64,000 nucleotides of DNA from Diploptera punctata (GCA_030220185.1 JASPKZ010007282.1:124001-188000), one strand, 5' to 3'; positions 23,276-34,234 are shown, numbered from the stretch's first letter. Numbers and translations are program-made. Notes: generated by a model not told the origin, from the letters alone.

Positions 23276-23700
23276 TCTTCTTCCTTCCAAGTATTAGGCC
23301 AAGGCCTGTTACGATCCTATAGAAAATTTTCCCTCCAGCGTTTCATAGGACGGCCCAGTGATCTTCGTCCTCTTGGTATATAATTATGAACAGCTTTGGG
23401 GATCCGATTTGAACTCATTCTTTCAAGATAGTGTTTCCAATTTAGTTTGTACTGTTTAATATATTCCAAAATTGGCGTAGTCTTCAATTCTTTTAAGATA
23501 TCGGTGTTCCTTTTCCGATCCCATCTGGTGTAACCCGCTGTTCTGCGCATGAATCTCATTTCACAAGCCATTATTCTGCTTTCATGTTGTCTTTTTAGTG
23601 TCCATGCTTCACTACCATAGGTCAACACTGGTCTAGCCAAAGTGTTATATAAACGTAATCTGGTGTTTTTTTGTACAAGGTATGGTTTCATAACTTGATT
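23276..23700 (-). pseudogene. LINE-A 3' fragment
   Basis: An open 124-residue minus-strand stretch reads RLYNTLARPVLTYGSEAWTLKRQ, MRFMRRTAGYTRWDRKRN, TTPILEYIKQYKLNWKHYLERM and SLGRPMKRWRENFL. It is the same segment as 11510-11850 and less decayed. The 3' end on the minus strand is (gaa)-rich. 5'-truncated with no RT core. Confidence 0.87.
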
Positions 23701-23812
23701 AATATATATAAGTAGTTAAAGTACATAGCATGTTAATTAAAAAAGACAATGTATATAAATATAAAAATTATATTTCCTGGGATCTGTTGTCGTACTTTAC
23801 ACAGTAATACAT

Positions 23813-24137
23813 CCATCCATAGCAATTCTGCCCAAGGGCAGGTCCTACACTGCAATCATAGCCTTTTCATGCTATGCTTACAGCTTTATTAAGGAATTGT
23901 AGGTGTCGTAGCTTCCCTTTGCTTTCCACACCGATGAAGGATAGTGATGATAATGATGATGGTCATATGATTTCGGGGACCGTTTGGGCCTTAAAGTTTT
24001 CCTGACATTTGTCTTACAGGTGAGGAAAAACTCCGATAAAAACCTCACCCAGAAAAAACTGCTCCGACTGGGGATCGAACCCGGGCCCGCTGCGTGACAA
24101 GGCAGCACGCTACCTCGAGATCACAGCGGTGGACACT
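23813..24137 (-). mobile_element. SINE-1 copy with 10-bp target duplication
   Basis: Full length on the minus strand with head ccaccgctgtgatctcgagg, B box cgggttcgatcccc and tail toward (ATGG)n at the left. Target duplication agtaatacat at 23803-23812 and 24138-24147. Confidence 0.93.
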
Positions 24138-24149
24138 AGTAATACATAA

Positions 24150-25045
24150 TCTTACATAACCTATTAAATCAATGAAAATTAAATTTAATAAAGGTTCCCA
24201 TCCCTTGTAGACAATAGGCAGATAGGCCTACTGCTGATTTTCAACCTTATATTTAGGTCCCTTTATCCTCAGTTCATGCGTATGGTACTCTTTTATTAGA
24301 GGCTGAATCAACATTTGTCTCACGGTGCTGTGATAAGATTTTACACCAGCTTAAACATTTCGACCACTTCGGGAATTGAATCCGCGCCCTTCTGTCATGG
24401 GGCATATTAACTTAAGCTTATACGTTACAGCGTGTTTCCAGTTAAAATATTGTGACACATCGTTTCGCGGGCCTCCGAGAGAGTCGAGTCTCGCCTTGTA
24501 TGGTCAGCTGACGACTCACGAATCTGTGAGACCGCGGAGAAATTTACACAAGCGTCTATGCTTTCATTGCGGAAAGGTCAGTTCTCAAAGCTCCCAATTT
24601 GTAAGGGTCTCGATAGGGGTTCCAGAATGTCCCTGCCCTCGCATACATAAGATAATTCGAGAATAGATAGATAGATAGATGGAAAGCTCTGCGGCCATCA
24701 CTTAAGTGTTGGCGGTGAGCGATCCATTTTGGTCCTCCTTAATAGGTAGAACCCCGGGTTCCTGTAAAATACATTAGCCCCGGTTTAAATTTTGAATTTA
24801 ATTTTGAAGTTAATTAGCAGAGTGAAGTCGGAAGCGGACCTTTTGGGGTTCTATTCCAGCATTTGCTCTTTGGATTGAGGGAAACCGCTTAAAACCTCAA
24901 TCGGAATAGTCGATCACGCGGGATCTTGCCAAGTTTGGCTTTCGGATGACTCTATATTGGGAGGGCATCCAGGCTTCTCTTTATTTAAATATAATGTGCG
25001 TACATTTCAGATTATTACAATTAATCATACAATTATGGTAACGTG
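24150..25045. other. Unassigned DNA between SINE-1 and Jockey
   Basis: Two inverted-B-box-like stretches (ggaattgaatccgcgcc at 24371-24387 and others) suggest old SINE debris. Around 24785-24990 there is a longer non-repetitive block that I cannot assign. No gene is supported. Confidence 0.35.
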
Positions 25046-25249
25046 CATTTTTTAATTTTTTTTTTTGTATTCTTCAGTTGTTGCTGTTCTATCTGTAGTT
25101 GTCAGGTGATGTCAGTTTCTCTGGAACTGGTGGGATGAACCTGTAGCAGTAAGATTAGTTATTAGTTTTTAATTTGTTGTGTTAATATATTTTATTAATG
25201 TACATTATATGCTAATGTTGTAATTGTAATTGAATAATTGTGTAATGTG

Positions 25250-25253
<4 letters not shown>

Positions 25254-25310
<57 letters not shown>

Positions 25311-25311
25311 C
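25254..25311. repeat. (GT)n microsatellite in the Jockey 3' UTR
   Basis: About 28 uninterrupted GT repeats just after the ORF2 stop (minus strand). Confidence 0.97.
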
Positions 25312-25328
25312 CTATCAGCTTTCACTGG

Positions 25329-28027
25329 TCAAGTGTTGTCCAGGATCCATTTTGGACGCTTGTGTTTGTTGTTGGCTGTTTCATAGGTTCCCAGCGATGC
25401 CACGAGTGGATTATCATGGCCTACACATGTATTATAAAATTTAAGAGCCATGCGTTTAATATACTCCTCGATTGTTTCTACACCCGTTTGATCGTGTAAT
25501 ATGTCAACTGGTGTTACACGCGGTAGTTTTGTAATCATATATAATAATTTGTTTTGAAAAACTTGCAGTTTCTTTATGTGAGTTCTAGCGGCGTGTCCCC
25601 ATATGGGGCTTGCGTACGTGAGTACTGGCCTTAATAGTGCCTTGTAGATTGTTAGCCCTGTGTTTATTCGAATTTTGTTATGGTTATTTAAAATAGGGTA
25701 TAGCAGCTTCAATGTCCCATACGCTTTGCCTAAGGTATTTTGGATATGTTGTTTAAACAGTAGTTTTTTGTCGAGTGTTACACCTAAATAAATGGCTTCG
25801 TTTTTCCACTCGATATTGTGTCCATAAAGACTTAATTGTGGGGGCATGTATCGATATTGAGAATACCTTTTTGTATAAAGAACTGCTTGGCATTTATCTA
25901 CGTTTATTTTTATTCTCCATTTTTCCAACCATGGTTCGAGAATATTAAGATTATTTTGAATCTGTCTAGACGCGTGTATTGTTCGGGAGGATTGACTAGT
26001 GATTAGAGTGTCATCTGCATACATATATAGATGAGTGTTGTTATGTCTATTGTCATGTGGAATATCATTTATGTATATATTGAAAAGTGTAGGTCCTAGA
26101 ATACTGCCTTGTGGCACTCCACTATAGACGGGCCGCAGGGCGGATTTTGAGTTATGGAAAGCAACTTCGAATTGCCTATTGTTTATATATTTAGCTATTA
26201 AATGAATTATTCCGTCATCTAATCCTGTTTCGACCATTTTCCGTAGTAGGCCGTGATGCCACACTCTGTCGAAGGCTTGTTTTATATCTAAGTATAATCC
26301 AATCGTGACACGATTTTCGTTGAACCCTCTAGTGATATGTTCAACAAGTCTCATTAGCTGGGTTACTGTGCTATGTTTTGGACGGAATCCGTTCTGTTCA
26401 TCCCGAATTACATTTAATTGTTTTAGATTGTGATTAAGGCGCTTACATATAATTTTTTCAGATACCTTACTCATTGTGTTTAATAATGTTATCGGGCGAT
26501 AATTTCCTGGTTCTCTAGGATTTTTTCCAGGTTTGGGGAATAATATTATACGCCCAGTTTTCCATGTTTTTGGGAAATACTTCATTTCGAACATAGCATT
26601 TATTATTTTTGCTAAAAATGCATATCCGATGTTGGGTAATTGTTTCAGCACTATGTTTTGTATGCCATCAGGGCCAGGTGCTTTTCTATCGGGAAGGTGA
26701 TTTATTAGCCATTTGACTTCTGAGACGTTTGTTTTTCTGATTTGTTTATTGGGTATTCTATTTAGAAATTCTTGGACCATTGTTTCCGTTTCCCTTGTAA
26801 ATTGCGGGTTATTCGGAGGGTCATGTGGTACAAAGGTTCGCTCCAGATGATTTGCAAATGCTTCCGCTTTTCCTGATCTGTGACGGCTTTCCCGTTAGGC
26901 AAGATGAGAGGGGGATATGTATCCGCTTTGTGTGTTACTTTTTTAACCATGTTCCATGTTCTCGGCATGTCCTTAGTATCTAGACTGCCGATTACATTTT
27001 CCCAGGTGTCTGACACGAATGTTTGTATAGCAACCTTGATTCTTTGTTGCAGATCATTCATTTCTTGCCTGTATTGCAAGTTATTGTGATGCCTTTGCCA
27101 TTTTCTTCTTGCATCGTTCCTTTGCCTAATTAGGCGTAGGATATGATCTGGGAGATACGGCTGGTTGGTTCTAATAGATTTTTTTGGAATATTAGTGTTA
27201 ATAGCCGTATTTATGCTATTTGTTAGGCTGTCTACCCCCGTGTCAATATCATTAGGCGTGTTTAATGGTCGATCTTGTAATGAATTTTCAATATCTATTT
27301 TTAATTGGGTCCAGTTTGCTAATTTGTAATTCGGGATTTGTCTTGTTTGAACTCTGCTTGGTCTACCTCTTAGTGTAAGGCGCACTGGGAGGTGGTCTGA
27401 TTGGAGGTTATTTTCTACCGTGATATCACAGGGAATGTTAATATTTTTCATTAAAGCGATATCAAGAATATCTGGTCGAAAATGTATGTTATTAGGGTAG
27501 TGAGTGGGCTTATCTGGTGCCAGGATTTGAAAGCTCCTATTGGAGTCGTAAAAAAATCCCCTGAGTTTGTTGCCTGCCCTATTACTTGTTCTGCAGCCCC
27601 AATCAGTATGCTTGGCATTTAAATCGCCAGCTAGTATTATATTGTTATTTGTTCCTATCAGATTTTCTATATCATTTATGTCTATATCTCCTGGAGGATT
27701 ATAAGTACAAATTAGTGTTACCGTATGGCGGCCAATTTTAAGTCCAATGGCTACGCATTCCGTCCTATTTGTGATGGGTAAGTCGACTAGGTTATGTTTG
27801 ACGGTTTTATGTACCAAGATGGCCACACCACCGCCTTGTCTATTGTTTCTATCCAACCTATATGTTGAATAGTTTCTGTTGTTGAATTTTTCTCTATCCG
27901 TGAGGTGAGTTTCCGTTATTAGTGCTATGGGAATTTTATTTTTGTTTAAATAGTGTAGTAGTTCTGCTTTTTTATTACGGATGCCTTGAGCATTCCAGAA
28001 TAGGATCCCAGTTCCCCTACTACCCAT
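25329..28027 (-). pseudogene. Jockey ORF2: endonuclease and reverse transcriptase, one frameshift
   Basis: Encodes the enzyme that nicks target DNA and reverse-transcribes the element's RNA at the nick. The N-terminal endonuclease shows LFWNAQGI, ITETHL (catalytic Glu), GDLNAKHTDWG, PDILDIAL and SDHLPV (catalytic His). The RT part shows GFRPKHSTVTQL, LDIKQAFDRVWH, GVPQGSILGPTLFNIYIND and MYADDTLI (about 26010-26025). The start ATG lies two bases after the ORF1 stop (TGATCATG), a compact stop-restart arrangement. A single frameshift near 26865-26885 separates the 421-residue endonuclease frame from the RT frame, which reads upstream as far as EAFANHLERTF. Joined length would be about 900 codons, normal for Jockey. 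One indel is all that blocks it, so a sequencing error cannot be excluded. Confidence 0.93.
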
Positions 28028-28029
28028 GA

Positions 28030-29357
28030 TCAGTAGAAGCTCAATAGGGTGCTGACAAAGCGTGCAGCTACGTGTGGCAATACCCTAAGGGTGGGCTCTC
28101 TCCTCAGCGTGTCATATGCATCGTCTAGTGCATCAAATACCGTCGAGATGAGACCATCCTCGTGTATTGAGTGACTCTCACTCCTGTCGTCTGGTACGTT
28201 GTTAGCGTCCCGACGATCTGGGAGTGGACTATCACTATGTTGGTTATTGATTGGTTCAGTAGGACCTTTACTATACTGTATCCTGGCTTCCCACATCTTC
28301 CGCTGCTCCAGGAATCTGTTCCGCTCCTCTCGCAACTTTTGCCACTCGGCTCTAAGTTGCTGAGTTTGCCTAGAAAGCAGTTCCTGTTGTTGCTGCAGTT
28401 GATGCTGAACTCGTCGGATTTCCAGCATTTGTGGGTCCTCTGATTGTGTGGGCTGGTATTGTTGCTGCTGGTGTTCTTGGGTATTATTATTTGGTCGAGC
28501 TTCAGGTGCTGGAGCACGATCCCGAGGCTCTTGGAGCCTTGTGGGCTGCGGCTGAGCCTGAGTTCTGGGATCTCTTTGGACCGCCAGAGAATACTCACGG
28601 TTCTCCGCCTCCTCATGACTCTCTCGCCCGTTCTCAGTGCTTGCAACGCCTGTTCTCTTTGTGCTTGAGGAACGTGTTGTGGTGTATTATTGGGTCTGTT
28701 AATTCGTCTGTTTTGTATTGGCGTTCCTCGTGCTCTTTGTGGCGTGTGTGCAATGTTGTTTTGTGTAGTGTTGTTTCTGCCCCTGTTTCTAATGGAATTC
28801 ATCACTGCCTTCCTGATTGGGCACTGATTTGAGGTTGCTGTGTGCGACCCTTTACAGTTTGCACAGCGTGGTGCGCAATTCGGAGGCAGTCTGCAGTCTG
28901 TGTCTGGGTGTGAATCAGCACAGATCCTGCAGCGTGGCGAGGCCATACATGATTCCCTGTAATGTTGGAATTTTAGGCAATTTTTACATTGCACTACAGG
29001 GTCCCTATTCCTGTATGGTTCTACCAGGACTGAGTAATAGCACAGACTTCTTAGGTTATATATTTGCTTATTTGCAGCGTTATCCGGAAGCTCCACTGAA
29101 AATAAGGGATAAGGAGCTCCAGTTGGGGATTTCATATTTTTACATTCTGTGATTTGGAAGCCTTTTACTCGAAGTGCTTCCTCAATTGTCTCTGGGTGGG
29201 TGTTACTTGGTACGCCACGGATTACGACGCTTAGGACCTTGCGTCTCGTTTCGATTATGTGAAAGGGAACCTGAGATTCTTTTAAGTATTTAAGTAGGTT
29301 CACATAATCCCTTCTATCGGATCTGGCAGTTTTAGTTGAGTCTGGATTGTGAACCAT
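28030..29357 (-). pseudogene. Jockey ORF1: Gag-like nucleic-acid-binding protein, one frameshift
   Basis: ORF1 proteins of this clade coat the element's RNA. The first part contains three zinc-knuckle blocks in a row: CKNCLKFQHYRESC (CX2CX4HX4C), CRICADSHPDTDC and CANCKGSHTATSNQC. After about residue 240 (near 28600-28640) the frame shifts. The second frame continues with a Gln-rich coiled-coil-like segment (RRVQHQLQQQQELLSRQTQQ) and ends at 28030. Joined length would be about 440 codons. The chosen start at 29357 is the first ATG before the conserved VNLLKYLKESQVPF region. Confidence 0.88.
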
Positions 29358-29439
29358 TGAGGCGATTTCAATGTGAATACAAGCATATTTTCTAAGTGAA
29401 ACCGCCAGCGAGTAGAAAGAACAGGGTGATCTAATAAAT

Positions 29440-30095
29440 TCTGAAGAGACACTTTATTTCCAGAAAATTATTTGAGAAGAATCAGTTAAATATTATGAAT
29501 AAAAGTTGATTCAGAATTTTAGCGTAAAAATCTGTGGAGTTAATTTAAAGAAATCCCAACTCAATCCGAACGAATGATATCGCTCCAATACAAAAGGCCA
29601 ATATTTAAATAAATGCATCGTACAAAAATGAGTATGTGATACAAGTGTAGTACTTGAATTAGTAAAAACTGCTTTTTCCCATCTTTCCAAACCTTCTTTG
29701 GTTGCCGTTAAGCTCACTAGATTGGTATGGGGATATTCTATTGTATTGTGTCACATTAATCCGTACAGTCCTATTACTATTACTTCTTCCTAATATTTTG
29801 TATTAGAAAATTATATTTCTATGATGAATATGTATACGATTTATGGTGGTTTAATACGGTATTGTATTACTAAAAGAACAATGAATTGGGATTTTTTATT
29901 GAAATAATACTAAAATGAAAATCAGTGAATTGTATATTTTTAAATATATTTAAATTCAGCATTGTTATCTTTATCCATCGACTCATTGTTTTCTTGTGAT
30001 CCTTTCAATTGAACGTGTATTCGTTTTATTAAAATTGGCTTATGCCTCTAATTGTTCTCAAATAATTTCCATCATGAAAATACGGTATTTCATAT
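29440..30095. other. Unassigned AT-rich DNA
   Basis: No gene or known repeat recognised between Jockey and the (TA)n tracts. Confidence 0.35.
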
Positions 30096-30096
30096 A

Positions 30097-30098
30097 CC

Positions 30099-30131
<33 letters not shown>

Positions 30132-30142
30132 TATATATATAT
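30097..30142. repeat. (TA)n microsatellite
   Basis: TA repeats with a single phase break near 30123. Confidence 0.95.
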
Positions 30143-30206
30143 CATCATCATCATCATAGTACATTCACGAATTTAGGCCATTTGTTGACCTGTTTCGGCC
30201 TCAAGA

Positions 30207-30207
<1 letters not shown>
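30143..30207 (-). mobile_element. Tiny LINE 3' end between two (TA)n tracts
   Basis: The minus strand reads SLEAETGQQMA then stop, followed by a CAT/ATG-rich tail on the plus-strand left side. This is the terminal PEAETGQQMA-like block seen at 3' ends of RTE-like LINEs (compare the minus-strand terminus at 41215-41250). About 65 bp only. Confidence 0.5.

Positions 30208-30239
<32 letters not shown>
30208..30239. repeat. (TA)n microsatellite
   Basis: About 15 TA repeats directly before the next LINE fragment. Confidence 0.95.
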
Positions 30240-30242
<3 letters not shown>

Positions 30243-31125
30243 AGGAGGTACTTAGATATAAACCAACAAGATACTTTTGCCGAATGTACAGGAAAACGCT
30301 CACTGTGTTTACAAAGAGACCTAAAACAGGTCTGGGGAAAAGAATCGTATATACTCAACCTAGGATTTAAAGAGAGATCAGGGCTTGCTTGGTTTAGGCT
30401 AGGGGCATGGAAATTTCAAAAAATTATCGACGATCACGATATGCGAAAATGCCCAATGTGCGGGAAATTTGAAGATGAGATACATATATTAGGACAATGT
30501 AATGATTTAGAATATTGGAGACGTCAGTTATTACCGGAAAGATTTCTAAATTCAAATCGGGAAAGATTGGCATGCTACGAGTTATTGGTAAATCCAGAAA
30601 ATTGGATAAACTTGGGTAAATTTCTGGACAAAACGCGGAAAATAAGAACAACACTCATTCATGAATGTTATCAATATGCAATAACATTAATTCTTAATAA
30701 TTATATATAAATTAATTAATGTATAATGCTATTGTGTTATTATTTAATTGTAATATTACTGTGTTTTCTTATGTAATTGTAATATTATGTTTTTTTTAGT
30801 GTATAATGCTATTGTGCTATTATTAATTGTAATATTACTGTGTTTTCTTTATGTAATTGTAATGTTATTGCTTTTTTTTTAGTGTATAATGCTATTGTGT
30901 TATTATTTAATTGTAATATTATTGCGTTTTCTTTATGTAATTGTAATGTTATTGCTTTTTTTTGTTTATTTTTCTTCACACTAGTAGCAATTATTCAATT
31001 ATTACTTTATTGTAACGGACTGTCAACAGCACGTACGGCTTACTGCCCGTGCGACCCATATTTGTAAATAATATTGTAAATATCTTACTTTTTGTCTAAT
31101 AAAGTCCTCCTACTACTACTGCTAC

Positions 31126-31130
<5 letters not shown>
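30243..31130 (+). pseudogene. LINE 3' part with CCHC-type C-terminus
   Basis: Two frames read RRYLDIKPTRYFCRMYRK and then GLAWFRLGAWKFQK, MRKCPMCGKFEDEIHILGQC, YWRRQLLPERFL, ENWINLGKFLDKTRKIR, ending at 30710. The CPMC-(8)-H-(4)-C block is a C-terminal zinc knuckle as found after the RT of several LINE clades. The 3' UTR (30711-31000) holds about four ~70-bp repeats of gtgtataatgctattgtg and aattgtaatattactgtg. The terminus is cagcacgtacggc, gtgcgacccatatttgtaa, taataaagtcctcctac plus (CTA)n. The 5' end is truncated. Confidence 0.75.
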
Positions 31131-31181
<51 letters not shown>

Positions 31182-31225
31182 CCGAGCATTTATTTTTCTG
31201 CTACTACTATATATATATATATGTG
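31128..31225. repeat. (TA)n tracts with duplicated ~30-bp spacer
   Basis: (TA)n at 31130-31177 and 31208-31222 are each followed by tgtccgagcatttatttttc, so the tract and its flank are duplicated. Confidence 0.88.
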
Positions 31226-31259
31226 TGTCCGAGCATTTATTTTTCTTATGTCATATATG

Positions 31260-31328
31260 TTTTTCCTCACCTGTAAGACAAATGTCAGGAAAACCTTAAG
31301 GCCCAAACGGTCCCCGAAATCATATGGC

Positions 31329-31359
<31 letters not shown>

Positions 31360-31517
31360 ATCATTATCATCATTAGCATCATCATCATCCTTCACCGATG
31401 TGGAAAACAACGGGAAGTTACCACACCTACAATTCCCTAGTAAAGTTGCAAGCATAGCATGATTGCTATGATTGCAGTGAAAGACCTCCCTTCGGGCAGA
31501 ATTACTATGGATAGATG
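31260..31517 (+). mobile_element. SINE-1 copy lacking its head
   Basis: Starts in the body (ttttcctcacctgtaagac), continues through aaacggtccccgaaatcat, an expanded CAT run, ttcaccgatgtggaaaac and ends ggcagaattactatggatag. It lies between (TA)n tracts on both sides. Confidence 0.88.
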
Positions 31518-31519
31518 TC

Positions 31520-31553
31520 ATATATATATATATATATATATACATATATATAA
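31520..31553. repeat. (TA)n microsatellite
   Basis: TA repeats at the tail side of the SINE-1 copy. Confidence 0.93.
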
Positions 31554-31555
31554 TG

Positions 31556-31878
31556 TCAGCCGCGGTAATATAGTGGTTACGTTCCTTGCCTGTCACGAGG
31601 ATCGCAGATTCAAACCCGGCCGATGTTGATGGATTTTTAGGATGGAAAAATACAAGGGCCAAATCCTCTGGGAGATATTTTAAACCGTGGGACCCGAATC
31701 TGAAGATTTGCAGGATCGTAAAAGTACCGCAAGCCTGAATAATAAGGCCTCTGTGCAATATTTAATCGACCCTCATCTATCCAAATAACTCCTTACTTGC
31801 TTACAATATGTCACATTCAGGCGATGTCCTAACCACATGTCACTCGTTGATATTTATAGGTAAATAAGAGTAATTAAA
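31556..31878 (+). mobile_element. SINE-2 copy, moderately diverged
   Basis: Head cagccgcggtaatatagtgg, B box cagattcaaacccgg, gatggatttttaggatgg, ctgggagatattttaaacc, ccgaatctgaagatttgcagg and a diverged 3' part to cttggttaagaaactt. It follows (TA)n directly. Confidence 0.82.
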
Positions 31879-31879
31879 T

Positions 31880-32197
31880 CAGCTTGGTTAAGAAACTTCC
31901 GCTATCGAATTGTCTTTAAGGCATAAAGCTTTATGGAATAATTTTAGAGAATGTATAAAATCATAATATCAGGGAACATGTGATTTTCTCCGGGAATTCA
32001 TATATAAATAGAGCAAATCAAATTTGTATGAGTGAATATCCAAACATACAGTTTCAAATGTACATTGTAATATAAAACAGTCTTACGGGGACTCTTGTCA
32101 TCCCAATTTATCTAAAATATGTTAAAATAAAGATATAAAACAGTAATAAATCCAGTGATATGGATGCGAAATATGGTTTCTTATATTAAGGAAGAAG
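31880..32197. other. Unassigned DNA
   Basis: No feature seen between the SINE-2 and SINE-1 copies. Confidence 0.35.
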
Positions 32198-32394
32198 TCC
32201 ACCGCTGTGGTCTCGGGGTAGCGTGCTGCCTTGTCACGCAGCGGGCCCGGGTTCGATCCCCGGTCGGGACAGTTTTTCTGGGTGAGGTTTTTATCGGGGT
32301 TTTTCCTCACCTGTAAGACAAATGTCAAGAAAACTTTAAGGCCCAAACGGTCCCCGAAATCATATGGCCATCGCAATCATCATCATTCATATTC
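32198..32394 (+). mobile_element. SINE-1 copy, head and first half only
   Basis: Well-preserved head tccaccgctgtggtctcggg, B box cgggttcgatccccgg, ggtgaggtttttatcgggg and aaacggtccccgaaatcat, then lost after the first CAT triplets. It supplies the cleanest tRNA-like head in the window. Confidence 0.9.
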
Positions 32395-32599
32395 ATCTTA
32401 TGTTATGCTTAGGTTTAGGGACTCTCCTGGCGCACCATTATCATCATCACCCATCATATCATCGGGGCAACGTAACCCCGCCTTCCAGGCGCCCCAACCA
32501 CAGAAGTGGGTTACAAGTACGCCATGCCAGGAGAGAAACCAGGAATGTCGAAAGACAAACTTGGGACATTTGAAAAAAAAATATATCAAGGAAGAATAA

Positions 32600-33315
32600 A
32601 AGATTAGGACTATTTGAGAATAAAGTTTTTAGGAAAATGTTTGGACCTAAGATAATTGAACGGACAGGTAAAGGAAAAGGCTATATAACAGTGAGGTACC
32701 TTTATATTTCAATCTACTGATGATGAAGATAAAATAAACATAATATTGTTTATATAAGTTTGGTTTAATCATCCAGGAGTTGCATCAGCTTTTACACCAA
32801 GACTTGGAACAGTTCAGGTTGGCGGGAGTAAAGTTGTCTGGATCTCCCAGAGCATAGGGTTCTTTCAGGGTCATAATTGCTAGTACTCTAATTAGGACCA
32901 TAAATCCAAAGGTATATTTAATAGAGAAGTAAGAGTGGAAGTGGATTTTATCAATATTTCTATTTAATCCACTTCATATTATATCATGAAGCGATGTTTT
33001 TGATAAACAGGGGAATAAACCTTTGCTTAATTCCTTAAAATAATCTTTATAGGAAACCAGATGTAACAAGAACAGTTAAATCTCGTAGACAGCGATGGGC
33101 AGGACATATGGCACGTGGGGAATCAGAGAACGGAAACTTTTGCAAGAAAAGAAGAGCGAAAAATTCAGTATGTAGAGCAACTGTGAGATGGGAGAATAAC
33201 ATTAACCATGATTTTAGGAGGTTAATTATACAGGGATGTTTTAAAACATGAGGGCTCCGGATGGGGTTGTATGGAAAGCTTATGTCCGCGCGGTCATAAA
33301 CTTTCGGAACATTAA
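32600..33315 (+). pseudogene. LINE-B copy 2, split by a 338-bp insert
   Basis: Part one (32600-32706) matches LFENKVF, KMFGPKIIERTG and the gctatataacagtgagg region; part two (33045-33315) resumes at ctttataggaaaccagatg and runs through a RRQRWAGHMARG block and the RWENNIN/gggatgt tail. Comparison with 63545-64000, which is uninterrupted here, shows the break. Multiple stops. Confidence 0.82.
32707..33044. mobile_element. Unnamed 338-bp insertion with 7-bp target duplication
   Basis: ctttata lies at 32700-32706 and again at 33045-33051; the uninterrupted LINE-B copy at 63.8 kb has it once (catggtctttatagga). The insert begins tttcaatctactgatgatg and ends cttaaaataat. I see no terminal inverted repeat, no tRNA-like B box and no coding frame, so its class is open (short truncated retroelement or non-autonomous DNA element). 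Confidence 0.75.
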
Positions 33316-33486
33316 TGCAAGTGAATTAGTGATTTAGCTATCAAATACTATATAGAATTTTTGTCTCTTTTATTATTAAGTGCAGCAAGGGTGAAATTCC
33401 TATTTTCCTACAGTTTTATAGATAGAAGTTATAAATAATGAAATGTCTAAGTTTCATTTCTGTAGCATAAATAGTTTTTAAATTAT

Positions 33487-33890
33487 TGTATTGTAAGCCT
33501 ATGTTTTCCCTTTACAGATATTTAGGCGCTTCTCCCCCTACAGGGAGAAATTGAACCATACTAATTTAGTTACACTTGTTTTCGTATAGATGTCATTTTG
33601 AGTGGTCCGTGGTCAGCGTTCCGCCTCATACTGACATGTAGGAAACCAAGGTAGTACTAGGATGGGACAATTCGGTAAATTTTGCTTAGAGGCCTTTTCA
33701 TTCAGGCTTAAGGATTTTTTACGAACCTGAAAATCTTCAGACTCGGGACCCACGGCTTAAAGTCCCTCCCGGAGGACTTGCTCCTTGGATTTTTCCGTCC
33801 TAAAAAAATCCATCGACCTCGGCCGGGTTTGAACCCGCGACCCTCGGGACCAGAGGCAAGGAGCATAACCACTAGTCCACCGCCGCCGAC
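33487..33890 (-). mobile_element. SINE-2 reference copy with 14-bp target duplication
   Basis: 404 bp. Minus-strand head ggcggcggtggactagtgg, B box cgggttcaaacccgg, ggatttttttaggacgg, ggagggactttaagccg, then the distal part ending in gggaaaacataggcttacaa. The target duplication agtttttaaattat lies at 33473-33486 and 33891-33904. This fixes both ends of the family. Confidence 0.95.
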
Positions 33891-33914
33891 AGTTTTTAAA
33901 TTATCCTGAAGGAA

Positions 33915-34232
33915 AAAAAAAAGAATACAATTCAAGCAGCGGAAATGAGCTTTCTACGAGCGGAGAAAGGTTGTACAAGAGAGGAACATGTTAGAAATGA
34001 GATTATTAGAGAGGAACTAAAAGCACAATCATTTCTTCAACAAATAGAAGGACACAGGAACAACTGGATAGAGCATCTGCAGAGAATGACAGAGGATAGG
34101 ATACCAGAGATGGCATTGATGTAAATTCGTGGAGATCGAAGATCGGTAGAAAACCAACAAAACGCTGGGCTGAACAAATGTGAGATCGGAGTAGGCCGAG
34201 ACGTAATCCGTGAACGAAGATGATGATGGTAA
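33915..34232 (+). pseudogene. LINE 3' fragment (RTE-like)
   Basis: Reads IQAAEMSFLRAEKGCTREE, RNEIIREELKAQSFLQQIE, NNWIEHLQRMTEDRIPEMAL then in shifted frame a SVGKPTKRWAEQM block, ending in gatgatgatgg. The order (AAEMxFLR, RNExIRxEL, W-HLQRM, GKPTKRW) is that of the C-terminus of RTE-like ORF2. 5'-truncated. Confidence 0.75.
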
Positions 34233-34234
34233 TG

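Larger units (their letters stand above)
25047..29440 (-). mobile_element. Jockey-clade LINE, near full length
   Basis: A two-ORF non-LTR retrotransposon on the minus strand. ORF1 carries Gag-type zinc knuckles; ORF2 carries an apurinic-like endonuclease then reverse transcriptase without RNase H, the Jockey layout. The 3' end is marked by a run of T on the plus strand (about 25047-25066), i.e. a poly(A) tail. A (GT)n tract lies in the 3' UTR at 25254-25311. The 5' boundary is not exact; no target duplication was found by eye. Only two frameshifts are visible, so it is relatively young. Confidence 0.9.

Noticed and set aside
28431..29152. Two 111-133-residue plus-strand frames with Cys-rich text
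   Set aside because: They are antisense shadows of the Jockey ORF1 zinc-knuckle region.
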